Shown here in pieces: positions 17,410 through 26,599 of a stretch of 64,000 nt of DNA. The DNA comes from CAZIPE01 sp964541305. GTDB taxonomy: Bacteria; Patescibacteriota; Saccharimonadia; Saccharimonadales; UBA7683. Location: assembly GCA_964541305.1 (NCBI GenBank), contig CAZIPE010000004.1:6328-70327 (forward strand). Reading direction: 5' to 3'. Made by a program: the position numbers and the translations under genes. The stretch's first letter is position 1. The number at the start of each line of letters is the position of its first letter. The notes under the pieces are model-generated. The model worked only from the letters and a program-made list of their open reading frames with translations, was not told where the DNA came from and did not search any database.

Positions 17410-19481
17410 TGCCTTTTCATAATATGAGTCTAAAAAGTGTTATACCCAAGAGGGAAGAATATGTAAGGAGTTTAAAGGGTCTATCCACAACACCGTGTGA
17501 CATTATCGGGCTAGTTCTAATAGTGGTTGCCATGGTAACAAAAAACCCTTTAGTAACCATATTTCTTTTCTTACTTTATCCTAGCGTCATCTTAATCCCT
17601 TTAACTGTTAGAAACTTTCTTATTACTCTTCCACTAGTAATCGGGCTCAACGTCTCCTTACTCACAACAGTGGTAATACTAGTAAATGCATTTTTTAAAC
17701 TTAGTATTTCATTATCATCAGTCACTAATATCTTGCTACTTCTCATGACAGCGTGTTTAGTTGCAAAGTATCTCTTTGGTGTCAAAATTTACGACTTTTT
17801 TGCTAATCTCAGAAAGATTGACTATGTGGCCATTTCAATTATTTATATATTCTTCGTACTTGCTCTTTACTCGCGGGTAGCCAGTGTATTCGACGCCCCA
17901 GTACCCTTAGTGAGTGATCCAGAGGCTCATGCATTCTGGGCTCGTCGAATAGTGTCAGAGAGATCAATCAATTACTTCTACTCTCCGGGATTACATTTAT
18001 GGAGTGCCTTTTCTTCACAGCTATCTGGCTTAGATGTGGCGAAGTCAGTAAATATCATCACTAATCTATTGAGTGCGGCTGGCGTGTTGTATTGGGGACT
18101 TACGAGTTATGTGGTATCAAAAAAACGATTATTCTCGGTGGTAGTGGCCTTCTTCTTGCTTGTTTCACCTATACCCACAAACCTGTACTACATTGCTGGG
18201 AAAAATTCCCTCATTACTGCTCTCACACTTTTTTCTGGCTTAATTATAGCTACTGCATGGTATGCCGAGAAACCTCAACTTAAGCGTGCGAGCATACTGC
18301 TTCTTTCTCTGCTTTCAGTTGGACTGGTCCACTACCCCGTTTACATTTTTGCGATATGCTTCAGCTCTTTGTTTATACTTATCTACTCCCCTAAAAATGC
18401 TGGGAACAAGACATTTCTTCTGCGTAGTGTCTACTACTTAAGGTCGATAGTTCCAATTTTTATATCACTGCTTCTGATTGGTGCAACTGCATATATCACC
18501 AAGACGAGAGAGGTGCCAATTATTTCTTTTCAAGATCACGCTTCAGCGCGCGTATTTCACGAGTCATTTTCAACTCATCAACCTTCATATGTTTCTGAAT
18601 ATTCAGCCCCTACTACAAAAAAAGATGCTGTTGATTTAAGAAACCCCTTGAAACAACTATCTGGATACCCAAAGGAAATTCTCGCACTTACTAATAAAGT
18701 TGGGGGCCATACCGGGTTAGTTATCATCGGCATCGTACTTGTTGCCATTATCTACATAATTACTGCGAGTGGATTCGTAAAACCTCGATATGATACCGAA
18801 AGGAGAGCAAAGCAGTTGGCGATAGCCTTACTTTTATGTATACCTCTTGTAGTTCTACCTCTTAAGATATTTTCTTTTTCTTCCTTTGAAATAATACCTG
18901 ATGCTGGAAGTTTTCTTATTTTCACCTTCGCTTCTTTTAGCGTGGGCTTATTATTTTCTGGGATTGTTCAAAAATATAGAACGCTTTTCTGTTTAGGCCT
19001 AATGTTGGTTGCGATAATTTCAAGTCTTTCAGTTTATAGGCTCTACAGCACACGTCAGGAGAAGAGTGTGGTAAATATGTATGATGAGATGGCTTTTGAG
19101 TGGATAGACAAGAACGTAGTAGATGGTGTGGGCTTTATCGGAACGGCAAAGCTTAATCCAACTCGCAATCAAGTAGTCTACCCCGTGGACGGTTCATTGT
19201 GGTTGCCGGTTATAACAGGCAACCCTATTGCAACTCCTTTTCAAGAAGGTAGTTTCACTGCAATACAGTCACACATCAACTACGAGTACCTAGATGACCT
19301 CTCTAACCCTGATTTACAGAAAAACTCGCTTGTTTATTTTTACAAAAACAACTATAAATACATCTACATTGATGGCATTAAACCTTATGAAATATTTAAT
19401 GTCGATTCTTTGCTTAAATCAAATCTTGTAAGAATAGTTTATCGAAATGATGATATACAGATAGCAGAAATTCTTAAGTAG
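17409..19481 (+). CDS. large polytopic membrane protein, GT-C-like
   Basis: 690 residues with about a dozen hydrophobic segments. After the fourth or fifth segment comes an external loop with VPLVSDPEAHAFWARRI and YSPGLHLWSAFSS (about residues 165-205), a layout seen in STT3/GT-C-type enzymes with acidic residues near the first big loop. A soluble, membrane-flanked C-terminal domain (about 565-690) follows. No family can be named with confidence. The gene is a single unit preceded by TGTTAGAAT with the -10 box at 17397-17402, exactly leaderless. It ends 12 bases before the stop of the convergent gene. Confidence 0.6.
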   Translation: MPFHNMSLKSVIPKREEYVRSLKGLSTTPCDIIGLVLIVVAMVTKNPLVTIFLFLLYPSVILIPLTVRNFLITLPLVIGLNVSLLTTVVILVNAFFKLSISLSSVTNILLLLMTACLVAKYLFGVKIYDFFANLRKIDYVAISIIYIFFVLALYSRVASVFDAPVPLVSDPEAHAFWARRIVSERSINYFYSPGLHLWSAFSSQLSGLDVAKSVNIITNLLSAAGVLYWGLTSYVVSKKRLFSVVVAFFLLVSPIPTNLYYIAGKNSLITALTLFSGLIIATAWYAEKPQLKRASILLLSLLSVGLVHYPVYIFAICFSSLFILIYSPKNAGNKTFLLRSVYYLRSIVPIFISLLLIGATAYITKTREVPIISFQDHASARVFHESFSTHQPSYVSEYSAPTTKKDAVDLRNPLKQLSGYPKEILALTNKVGGHTGLVIIGIVLVAIIYIITASGFVKPRYDTERRAKQLAIALLLCIPLVVLPLKIFSFSSFEIIPDAGSFLIFTFASFSVGLLFSGIVQKYRTLFCLGLMLVAIISSLSVYRLYSTRQEKSVVNMYDEMAFEWIDKNVVDGVGFIGTAKLNPTRNQVVYPVDGSLWLPVITGNPIATPFQEGSFTAIQSHINYEYLDDLSNPDLQKNSLVYFYKNNYKYIYIDGIKPYEIFNVDSLLKSNLVRIVYRNDDIQIAEILK

Positions 19482-19493
19482 GGTAGCCTGATT

Positions 19494-20957
19494 TTACCCA
19501 GCAGTCCCTTGTGGTGTTCGTTTTGCTAACTGAAACAATGCAATACTCAATAACACCCCTCCCGCAAAAAATATTACAACGAGTATACTAGGTACTATTG
19601 GATATATATGATTTGCAATTGCAGCCTCATTCAACCCCATAATACCACCCTTACCTCTGTGAATTATTGTTGTGACTCCTAGTATTACACTCGCAATCGT
19701 TACAAATTGATTTCTTGAAACTTTGAAAGCGAGTAATCCCGCAGATAGAACCAGCGAAATCGGTAAAGTTGCAGGAAGAAGATAGCGATGATAGAATCCA
19801 CCCGTACCTACTGCCCATTCTATTTGTGTTAAAAATACTCCAATGAATGAGGCTGTTAGTAGCAGCGCAGTACTGGTAGCTTTTTTATCTGCTAATAGTC
19901 TTCTCGGGGAAAACTTCTCCATAATTACAAATAATCCAGCTAAGGAAAAAATTGATAGTATGTTTGATATATTTGCACTACTAGAGTACTTGCCATAAAG
20001 CAACGACCACAATCCACTGCCAAGCATCACATCTTGTAGAGATTTTGGCTTACGAAGGCTCCCGTAGTCACCGGGCATTGCGCTCATAAAATTGCCCGTT
20101 GACTTGTAGTTGCGTAGATAGTAAAACCATCCAATAGATACGGCTACTGAAGCGAGGATTGCCATACATGTAATTAACGATTTTTTTACTAGTTTAATGG
20201 TTAGATTCTTATTTTTGAACGGGTTATCGATATATAATCTTAGAAATACAGCAAATATAGAGACACCTATAAAAACAATATACGAGACTTTGGTCGCCAT
20301 ACCCATTGCGCCTAGAATACATAAAGATACTGCATACCTATTGTTGAGGCCATTTTGTAGAATCTTAATACATACTATGAGTGTTAGTGTTGTGAAAAGA
20401 ATTAATAACACATCAACTGCATAGTTTAAGTTGAGCGAGGTAAAAGTATAAAATGAGCCTGCTATCGCAGGGACTGCTACAGCAAAGGTGTGCTTTCTCT
20501 CTCCTCCCAATATCCAACCACCCCACGACAGGGCAAGAAGACACAACACTCCCAGGAATATGTTTAGTGTATGACCAATCATTACTCCTTTTTGCCAATG
20601 CCCATTACTAAGTGACGGCCCAACAAAGGGTGCATGTATCAGGTAAAATAGTGGTGGGTTGGATGCAGCTCCTTGATCTCGGTAAATCCCTTTTGAAAGT
20701 TCTTTTATCTCAGGCTGCCTAAACCCATCTTTAAATTTTGGTAAGTCGCCATTATAAACTCTGTATACGTAATCAATGTGCCTTGGCGCATCACCACGGC
20801 CCAAGAACCAAGGGCTGGTCGTAGATATGATTCCGGCTACTGCCACATACATAAGGATGGTCGAGAATATGCCTAAGAAGACGTATTTAGGAATTTTATT
20901 TCCTATAAATTTTACATCTCTCGACATACTTATCGTAAGTTTGTTAATAGTTTTCAC
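19494..20957 (-). CDS. polytopic membrane glycosyltransferase-like protein (GT-C/PMT type)
   Basis: 487 residues, about ten to twelve membrane helices. The loop after the first helix holds FLGRGDAPRHIDYVYRVYNG, with Asp and Arg/His where GT39/GT-C enzymes have catalytic Asp and donor-binding residues. The next loop, with NPPLFYLIHAPFVG, matches the PxPPLyy type pattern of ArnT/PMT-like transferases. It is probably a polyprenyl-phosphate sugar transferase acting outside the membrane. The start GTG 20957 fits a -10 box at 20971-20966; an ATG ten codons downstream (MSRDVKF) is the alternative. Confidence 0.7.
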   Translation of the reverse strand: MKTINKLTISMSRDVKFIGNKIPKYVFLGIFSTILMYVAVAGIISTTSPWFLGRGDAPRHIDYVYRVYNGDLPKFKDGFRQPEIKELSKGIYRDQGAASNPPLFYLIHAPFVGPSLSNGHWQKGVMIGHTLNIFLGVLCLLALSWGGWILGGERKHTFAVAVPAIAGSFYTFTSLNLNYAVDVLLILFTTLTLIVCIKILQNGLNNRYAVSLCILGAMGMATKVSYIVFIGVSIFAVFLRLYIDNPFKNKNLTIKLVKKSLITCMAILASVAVSIGWFYYLRNYKSTGNFMSAMPGDYGSLRKPKSLQDVMLGSGLWSLLYGKYSSSANISNILSIFSLAGLFVIMEKFSPRRLLADKKATSTALLLTASFIGVFLTQIEWAVGTGGFYHRYLLPATLPISLVLSAGLLAFKVSRNQFVTIASVILGVTTIIHRGKGGIMGLNEAAIANHIYPIVPSILVVIFFAGGVLLSIALFQLAKRTPQGTAG

Positions 20958-20965
20958 TTAACACT

Positions 20966-20986
20966 ATTATATACTAGGTTAAGTAA
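20966..20986. promoter_or_regulatory. overlapping divergent -10 boxes
   Basis: Minus-strand TATAAT occupies 20971-20966 and plus-strand TATACT occupies 20970-20975, sharing two base pairs. Predicted starts are near 20959 (GTG at 20957) and 20982 (ATG at 20986), so both transcripts would be nearly leaderless and polymerase could load only one promoter at a time. Confidence 0.6.
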
Positions 20987-22290
20987 TGAAAAAACAAATG
21001 CCTAAGCGCAACACACTAAAGAACCTCCTTTCGTTTATGAAGACTGGAGACTTTATTGAAATTTTAAAAATTCTGCGCAGAAGAGCGCTCAACACAGTTA
21101 GGTTTGCTCGGCACCATGCTTTGCGTTTCATTGGATCCGTTTATAACCTTGAACCTTTGAAAGTCGCTCGCCAAAAAAGACAGCTCAATTATGTATTAAG
21201 AAATTTTTTTGGTGTTGCTGAGTCTAATAACGAAAGTAAGAAATGTAATATTGCAGTTATTGTACGCGATGGGAATGCGCTTCCCAAAAGCTCAACTTTT
21301 ATTCGCTTAATTTCCCCTTTGACAACAGGTAGTTTGGGCAAGAAAACATCAGTACATTTATACCCCGAGGATTCACTTGAGGTAGATGCTACTACAAGTG
21401 TCTGTATTGTACAAAGAACGGCCTACGACAACAGTGGGGATGCGTTGATGCTTATTAAATACCTCGCGGATTGTAAAATACCCCTCATTATCGACACAGA
21501 TGATGCTTTTAGTGAAATTGACAAAAAACATCCTGAACACAAAGAACAGCAGGCAAGACTCCAGGCAAAAGAACTGCTGCTACAGCATGCTTCACGGGTG
21601 TGGGTATCTACTCCTCAGCTACGTTCAATACTACCTGCTGACATTCAAAAAAAGACGTTGGTGATAGAAAATACTCTAGACGAACGGCTCTGGAAGAAGC
21701 AAGGTAAGAAACGAACACGCAAGCAAAGCACCAAACTTCAGCTTCTTTATATGGGCACCGCAACACATGATGGCGACTTCGCTCTTATATTGCCAGCTCT
21801 AAAAAACCTTCACGCCAAGTATCCAGGTAGGTTTGAGCTAACAGTTATTGGTGCGGTCAATAATCTTCCTGAATTACCCTGGATAAAACGACTCGTTCAA
21901 AAAAGCTCCATGTACCCTTTATTTGTGGAGTGGTTCTTAGAAAGGTCTCATAAATTTGACATTGGGTTATCGCCACTTGTTGACAGTGCGTTTAACAAGG
22001 CTAAGTCAGACATTAAATGTCTCGATTATCTTGCCGCAGGGGTGGTTCCTTATGTTTCTAACCTTTTGCCCTACTCTTCCAAGGAGTTAGACGGCCTTGT
22101 TGTAAGAATAAATAACTCTCCTACTGAGTGGAAGAATGAGATCGAAAAGGCAATTATTGATATTATCGGCTTCAGAGATAAGAAGAAAACAATAATTCAG
22201 AAAGGTCAGGATTATATTTGGTCGAAACGATCTACCGAAAAAGCGTCGAGGCTCATGGAAGCTGAAATTAATAAACTCCTAGGTTCTTAG
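20986..22290 (+). CDS. glycosyltransferase family 4-like
   Basis: 434 residues. The N-terminal 75 residues are basic and helical. The GT-B-like part has IIDTDDAFSEIDKKHPEH (about residues 165-182), LLYMGTATHDGDFALILPAL for the donor-domain start, and IGLSPLVDSAFNKAKSDIK before LDYLAAGVVPYVS, the loop seen in GT4 enzymes that bind a nucleotide sugar. It starts from one of two overlapping divergent promoters. Its 3' end overlaps the convergent GT2 gene by 12 bases. Sugar specificity is unknown. Confidence 0.8.
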   Translation: MKKQMPKRNTLKNLLSFMKTGDFIEILKILRRRALNTVRFARHHALRFIGSVYNLEPLKVARQKRQLNYVLRNFFGVAESNNESKKCNIAVIVRDGNALPKSSTFIRLISPLTTGSLGKKTSVHLYPEDSLEVDATTSVCIVQRTAYDNSGDALMLIKYLADCKIPLIIDTDDAFSEIDKKHPEHKEQQARLQAKELLLQHASRVWVSTPQLRSILPADIQKKTLVIENTLDERLWKKQGKKRTRKQSTKLQLLYMGTATHDGDFALILPALKNLHAKYPGRFELTVIGAVNNLPELPWIKRLVQKSSMYPLFVEWFLERSHKFDIGLSPLVDSAFNKAKSDIKCLDYLAAGVVPYVSNLLPYSSKELDGLVVRINNSPTEWKNEIEKAIIDIIGFRDKKKTIIQKGQDYIWSKRSTEKASRLMEAEINKLLGS

Positions 22291-23163
22291 TCGTTTATAT
22301 ATAGCTGTTTTCTTTATCTTGTTCTTGAGTTTCTGTATATTAGAAATCTCGCCAGTAATTGCACCTTCACGTACGAGTGCCTCACTCATGTAATCTCTTA
22401 CTTCCTGACGATAATCTGGCCAACGCTCCCATATAATTTTGTTGTTTGCCTCAAGCAGCTTAGCTTTCATTTCAAGTGAGAAGCTACGAGCCTCTTGGTG
22501 AAATACATACGCATGATTTGCCAGGGCGCACAGATACCCCGTTTTCATTATGCGCTGACAGAAATCTACCTCTTCGCCATAACCTTTGCCAAAAACCTCA
22601 TCGAACAGTCCATACTTGTTTATAACTTCACGTCTAATAAGCATACAAAAGCCATGGGCAGTAGGTGTGATACTAAATTCAGACAACTTTGAGTTTATCT
22701 TCTTGAAAAGCGTGTATGACTCTTCTGGACCAATGCCTTTTGTTGGTGCAGAAGAAAGAGGGATGGTGCAAATTGTTGCATTATTCGAACGAGGCGAGAC
22801 CACTCCAATCTTTTTTTCGCTTTTTAGCACGCTTTGCATCTCTTCAAGAAAGCCTTCGGTCACTTTTGCATCGCTATTTAGCAGTAATATATCATTATCA
22901 GTTTTATCTAAGTTGTTTACCGCGTTATTGCAGTTCTTTAAAAAGCCATAATTCTTTTTATTACGAAAATACTCGTATCCTTTTTTTGTGCCGATCATAC
23001 TCTTTATGTTTTTCTCAATTGTATCAGCTTCTGGTCCACAGTCGTTTACTAACATTACTTTATGAAAAGGTGTGTCGACAAAATTTAAAAGTGACTCAAT
23101 ACACTCTTTGAGTGATGGCCAGTCGCCATACACAGGCACAATTATTGTTACATTTTTCTTCAT
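22279..23163 (-). CDS. glycosyltransferase family 2 (rhamnosyltransferase-like)
   Basis: 294 residues, GT-A fold. NVTIIVPVYGDWPSLKECI is the N-terminal strand-loop, MLVNDCGPEADTIEK the uridine-binding part, DILLLNSDAKVTEGFLEE the DxD-type metal site (NSD), and FDEVFGKGYGEEVDFCQR the ED-containing acceptor/base region typical of rhamnosyltransferase-like GT2 enzymes. It starts 3 bases after the upstream GT4 stop. With dTDP-rhamnose made at 3879-7177, rhamnose transfer is plausible but unproven. Last gene of the minus-strand operon from 27669. Confidence 0.9.
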   Translation of the reverse strand: MKKNVTIIVPVYGDWPSLKECIESLLNFVDTPFHKVMLVNDCGPEADTIEKNIKSMIGTKKGYEYFRNKKNYGFLKNCNNAVNNLDKTDNDILLLNSDAKVTEGFLEEMQSVLKSEKKIGVVSPRSNNATICTIPLSSAPTKGIGPEESYTLFKKINSKLSEFSITPTAHGFCMLIRREVINKYGLFDEVFGKGYGEEVDFCQRIMKTGYLCALANHAYVFHQEARSFSLEMKAKLLEANNKIIWERWPDYRQEVRDYMSEALVREGAITGEISNIQKLKNKIKKTAIYKRLRT

Positions 23164-23166
23164 ATC

Positions 23167-24525
23167 TTACTTTCCTGTTACCCGTGATTTTATTGTCCGC
23201 GCCTTGTGATAGAAGGATTTTGCATGTTGTCGTGCTTTATTTTTAAGCTTTTTATGTAGTGGGATATCCTTTTCAATGACTACTAACTTATCAATCTGTT
23301 TTTGATATCGTGATAATTGTTCTGTCATGTAAATTGGTGGGCCGCTCGGTAGTGGCTCTTTTTGAGCTGCAATTTTCTGGATCTTTAGATAGAGGGAGTC
23401 TATATTATCGGGCCCGCTCATTAGTTCCTTTGCTTTAATAACTGAGTTTTTTGCATGTATCTTAATTAAACTTGGTTTTTTTGCATACTGCTCAATCGCT
23501 AAGACTAGCTCTTCTACTGAATCAGCTTGAAACAAGAAACCATTCTTCCCTTCATCAATCATTTCGGGGGTAGCACCAGATTTTGCACCTATTACTGGTT
23601 TTCCCAGTACAAGATATTCGAATGTAACCCTCCCAAAGCCCTCCATGCGTGATGCCATAACTCCTACGTCTGCATGCTTTACAAATGCCAGTAGATTACT
23701 CTGAAAGCCAACCATGTGCACTCTTTCAGAAATGTCATACTCGCCAATCACCTTCTCCACTTGACCCATGAACGGAGGTTCTCCGTTTTTGCCAACCACA
23801 CAAAGTTCGATGTCGTAACCTTTTTTTGTAAGTCTACCCACCGCCTCTATAGCACTCAGCTGTCCTTTTGATGGCGCCATATTGCCCGCTATTATAAGCT
23901 TCAGACTATCTCTGTATTTATATGGTGACTTAACCTTCGTTTTGGATTTTTTTATAATTTCATCGATCTTAAACGGATTATACAAAACTGTAACCTTATC
24001 TTTTGGTATGTATTTTATGAGATGACTTTTGAGCGACTTTGATATAGTAACCACTAGTTCTGAGAGATTGCCAACATCAGCCAGTGTCTTTTCCCTACCA
24101 ATTTCAAACACTCTTCCGTGGTCTAGGTCACCATACTCTCTCACAAACCATACGTGCGGTAATCCTTGAGAATGAGCAGCAAGTGCCGCCCAAGGACACA
24201 CTATAGAGTTTGTCATGACAATATCAGGTTTTGTTGATTCAATTATTCTTGAGATTTTCTCAATCGCCTTGATATTTATGGTGACATTTCGTAGTATGTC
24301 CGCCTCTTTTTTTGGTGGGTTGCCATCTGACCAGAAGGTATAGGGTAGTGAACTATACCTCCAGCCCCGCCTTTTCATTTCACCGGCCAGACCTCTGACA
24401 GGCTCTCGTAAAATAAATTCCGGCTTTATGTTGTACTTGGCTGATAGTACATCAAAAACATCTAACATAGACATCTCTGCCCCCCCTAATATATCTCCCG
24501 TATGCGATAGCACCATCACCTTCAT
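23167..24525 (-). CDS. glycosyltransferase family 4
   Basis: 452 residues, longer than usual because of a basic, helical C-terminal tail (about residues 385-452). MKVMVLSHTGDILGGAEMSM is the N-terminal GT4 signature with the Gly-Gly-Ala loop. LKLIIAGNMAPSKGQLSAI and RMEGFGRVTFEYLVLGKPVI (E-x7-E) are the donor-domain motifs. AGGATG lies 7 bases before the ATG. It is separated from the methyltransferase gene upstream by 72 bases, so it is probably still in the same transcript. The tail may mediate membrane contact. Confidence 0.92.
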   Translation of the reverse strand: MKVMVLSHTGDILGGAEMSMLDVFDVLSAKYNIKPEFILREPVRGLAGEMKRRGWRYSSLPYTFWSDGNPPKKEADILRNVTINIKAIEKISRIIESTKPDIVMTNSIVCPWAALAAHSQGLPHVWFVREYGDLDHGRVFEIGREKTLADVGNLSELVVTISKSLKSHLIKYIPKDKVTVLYNPFKIDEIIKKSKTKVKSPYKYRDSLKLIIAGNMAPSKGQLSAIEAVGRLTKKGYDIELCVVGKNGEPPFMGQVEKVIGEYDISERVHMVGFQSNLLAFVKHADVGVMASRMEGFGRVTFEYLVLGKPVIGAKSGATPEMIDEGKNGFLFQADSVEELVLAIEQYAKKPSLIKIHAKNSVIKAKELMSGPDNIDSLYLKIQKIAAQKEPLPSGPPIYMTEQLSRYQKQIDKLVVIEKDIPLHKKLKNKARQHAKSFYHKARTIKSRVTGK

Positions 24526-24597
24526 TTATATCATCCTACTCTTGTTTATTAACTAAGTGAATCATAGACTCTTTTAATTATGGCATAGATATCGGGC

Positions 24598-25308
24598 TTA
24601 TTTCTTTATTATGTAGGCCTGGCCATTGAGATTTTGTATGAATAATTTATCTTCATCATCTTTTATTTCATCGATGTAGCGCTTTATACCACCACACGCA
24701 GATATCATGCCGTAATCATCAAAAATGACAATGCCCCCTCGACTTACCCTACCCCACACATATTCGAATGATTCTTTTGTAGATAGGTATACATCAACAT
24801 CTAGGTATACTAATGCTAATTTATCTGCAATCAGCTCCTTGCCAGTCTTATCCGGGAATACACCCTTCAAAATTTTGTAGTTTGAAACTTGTATCTCGTT
24901 ATTAAGATATTCGCTTACCAATTTATGACTAGTGTCGGCATGCGCCTTATCGCTATAGTGCTCCCAATCTGAAGATTTTACGACACCCGCAAAAGTGTCG
25001 GCAAGATAGACTGTTTTTTTAGGTAAAACCTGGGTAAAAATTGATGCTGTACCTCCGCGCCATACACCAACCTCCAGAACGTCTCCGTCTATGGACCGAG
25101 CTTCTTGTGCCAAAAGATAAAGAGCATAGCACCTAACTCTATCTACTAGCGTATTTTTCCTGGCTTTGTTATAAAGTTTTGTAAATTCGGGATCAGTTAA
25201 CCACGGCGAATCATAGGGATAGCTGTGTAATGGCATATCATCATACCTTATAAGTGCATATCCTTTTTGTTTGTATAATTCTCTTAATTTATTGATATTC
25301 TTCATCAT
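24598..25308 (-). CDS. TylF/macrocin-type O-methyltransferase
   Basis: About 236 residues from ATG 25308, which follows GAGGTG with proper spacing; the GTG two codons earlier is an alternative. The SAM-binding signature is GDVLEVGVWRGGTASIF (about residues 75-92). It is followed by AGVVKSSDWEHYSDKAHADT and the metal-site motifs LALVYLDVDVYLSTKESF and GGIVIFDDYG, as in TylF-family sugar or phosphate methyltransferases. Placed between an ATP-grasp/HAD protein and glycosyltransferases, it may methylate a glycan sugar, for instance capping a chain. The substrate is inferred only from context. Confidence 0.88.
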   Translation of the reverse strand: MMKNINKLRELYKQKGYALIRYDDMPLHSYPYDSPWLTDPEFTKLYNKARKNTLVDRVRCYALYLLAQEARSIDGDVLEVGVWRGGTASIFTQVLPKKTVYLADTFAGVVKSSDWEHYSDKAHADTSHKLVSEYLNNEIQVSNYKILKGVFPDKTGKELIADKLALVYLDVDVYLSTKESFEYVWGRVSRGGIVIFDDYGMISACGGIKRYIDEIKDDEDKLFIQNLNGQAYIIKK

Positions 25309-25327
25309 GTACACCTCACTTTGACAT

Positions 25328-26599
25328 TTACTTAATAAGTCCTTCTAACATATGGGCATCGAAAACAGGTATCTTTATTTTTGATTGGACATTTTCACGC
25401 TCTGCAAAAGAGTCATCTATAAATATCGAATTGGGGTGTTTTATGTAATCAGATTTTTCTTTGAACTGATCAACTGTAATTATTTCATCAAATAAGTCTG
25501 AAATACGAAACTTACTTAGTGTCTCGTCAAGATTGTTTTCATGTCGTGTTATTAAGTGAATCTTTTTTCCTTCATTGATTGCCTGAAACATGAGCGACAC
25601 AACACTGGGGTTGACTTTGTCGTTAAAGATTATTGTGTCATCAAGATCTACATATATATGGTCGTAGTCGTAGTCAATTTTATATCTGCTGGATAAGGCC
25701 CTGTCGATGTTAATACTATACTCGTTTTCGCATATACTAACGCTAATATCTGCAGCGTCAAATACGCTCAGAAGTGGTAAGTTTACACCCTTACAGCGAA
25801 CCAAGCCCATCGTTCCTGCTGTACGAGGAGAAAATTCCATTAAAACCAACTCGCCCGACTCCCGTGCTTTCAGCTGGAAAAACCATACACCCCTGAATTC
25901 AAGAGCGTCATTCATTTTTTTCGCAATAGCAGAAAATTCTGGTTTATCAATTTTTTCAGAGTGGACACTAATGCCATTTGAAATTCTTTTTCTTGATCTT
26001 CCTTCTGAGAATAGTAGTTCGCCATTCTTATTAGTAAAACAATCTACCGTATATTCATCTCCTGGTAAAAACTCGGTTAGAAGTAAGTCTTTGTTCTTAT
26101 TCTTGTAAAATAAAGCTTCTTCTTGGTTGTGGGCTATATGTACACCCCGGGAGCCTTGACCAACATTGGGCTTCATAAAACAAGGCCATTTATCGCCAGC
26201 CTCATTGATATTATCGTAGACCTTTGGAGTTGGAACTATGTCGACGAGCTTTTCATACGTTAGTTTTTTTGATCTTGAAATTTCACATGTTGATAAGGGT
26301 GAACTAATAATATCGCACTTGAGATTATTTTTTTGTTGGGCTAGCTTTAGAACAACCGCATCATGTGCAGGAAACACGAAATCAATTTTGTTTTTTTCTA
26401 TGACTTTATTAAGGACTTGGATAAAATTTTCATCTTCTACGAACGGCAGATCATCTGTGTAATTCATGTATTCATAAAGACCGTGATCGCTTACAGACGA
26501 AGCACCAAATAGCTGTATGTGTGTTGAGAACTTTAGAGACCTACTTATCTCAAGGCCCACTTCAGTACCACAAGGAAACACAAGTACATTATATTTCAT
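25328..26599 (-). CDS. ATP-grasp ligase fused to a C-terminal HAD-like phosphatase domain
   Basis: 423 residues. The N-terminal part (about 1-300) is a carbamoyl-phosphate-synthase-like ATP-grasp protein: a Rossmann-like preATP domain starting VLVFPCGTEVGLEISRSL, then CFMKPNVGQGSRGV, LLTEFLPGDEYTVDCF and VLMEFSPRTAGT for ATP and metal binding. The C-terminal 105 residues begin YVDLDDTIIF (the DxDxT HAD nucleophile, about residue 318) and end with NSIFIDDSFAERENV (HAD motif IV). Such a fusion could activate a carboxylate and remove a phosphate from one intermediate. It overlaps the aminotransferase stop as ATGA. Substrate unknown; amide formation on a surface sugar is a guess. Confidence 0.85.
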   Translation of the reverse strand: MKYNVLVFPCGTEVGLEISRSLKFSTHIQLFGASSVSDHGLYEYMNYTDDLPFVEDENFIQVLNKVIEKNKIDFVFPAHDAVVLKLAQQKNNLKCDIISSPLSTCEISRSKKLTYEKLVDIVPTPKVYDNINEAGDKWPCFMKPNVGQGSRGVHIAHNQEEALFYKNKNKDLLLTEFLPGDEYTVDCFTNKNGELLFSEGRSRKRISNGISVHSEKIDKPEFSAIAKKMNDALEFRGVWFFQLKARESGELVLMEFSPRTAGTMGLVRCKGVNLPLLSVFDAADISVSICENEYSINIDRALSSRYKIDYDYDHIYVDLDDTIIFNDKVNPSVVSLMFQAINEGKKIHLITRHENNLDETLSKFRISDLFDEIITVDQFKEKSDYIKHPNSIFIDDSFAERENVQSKIKIPVFDAHMLEGLIK

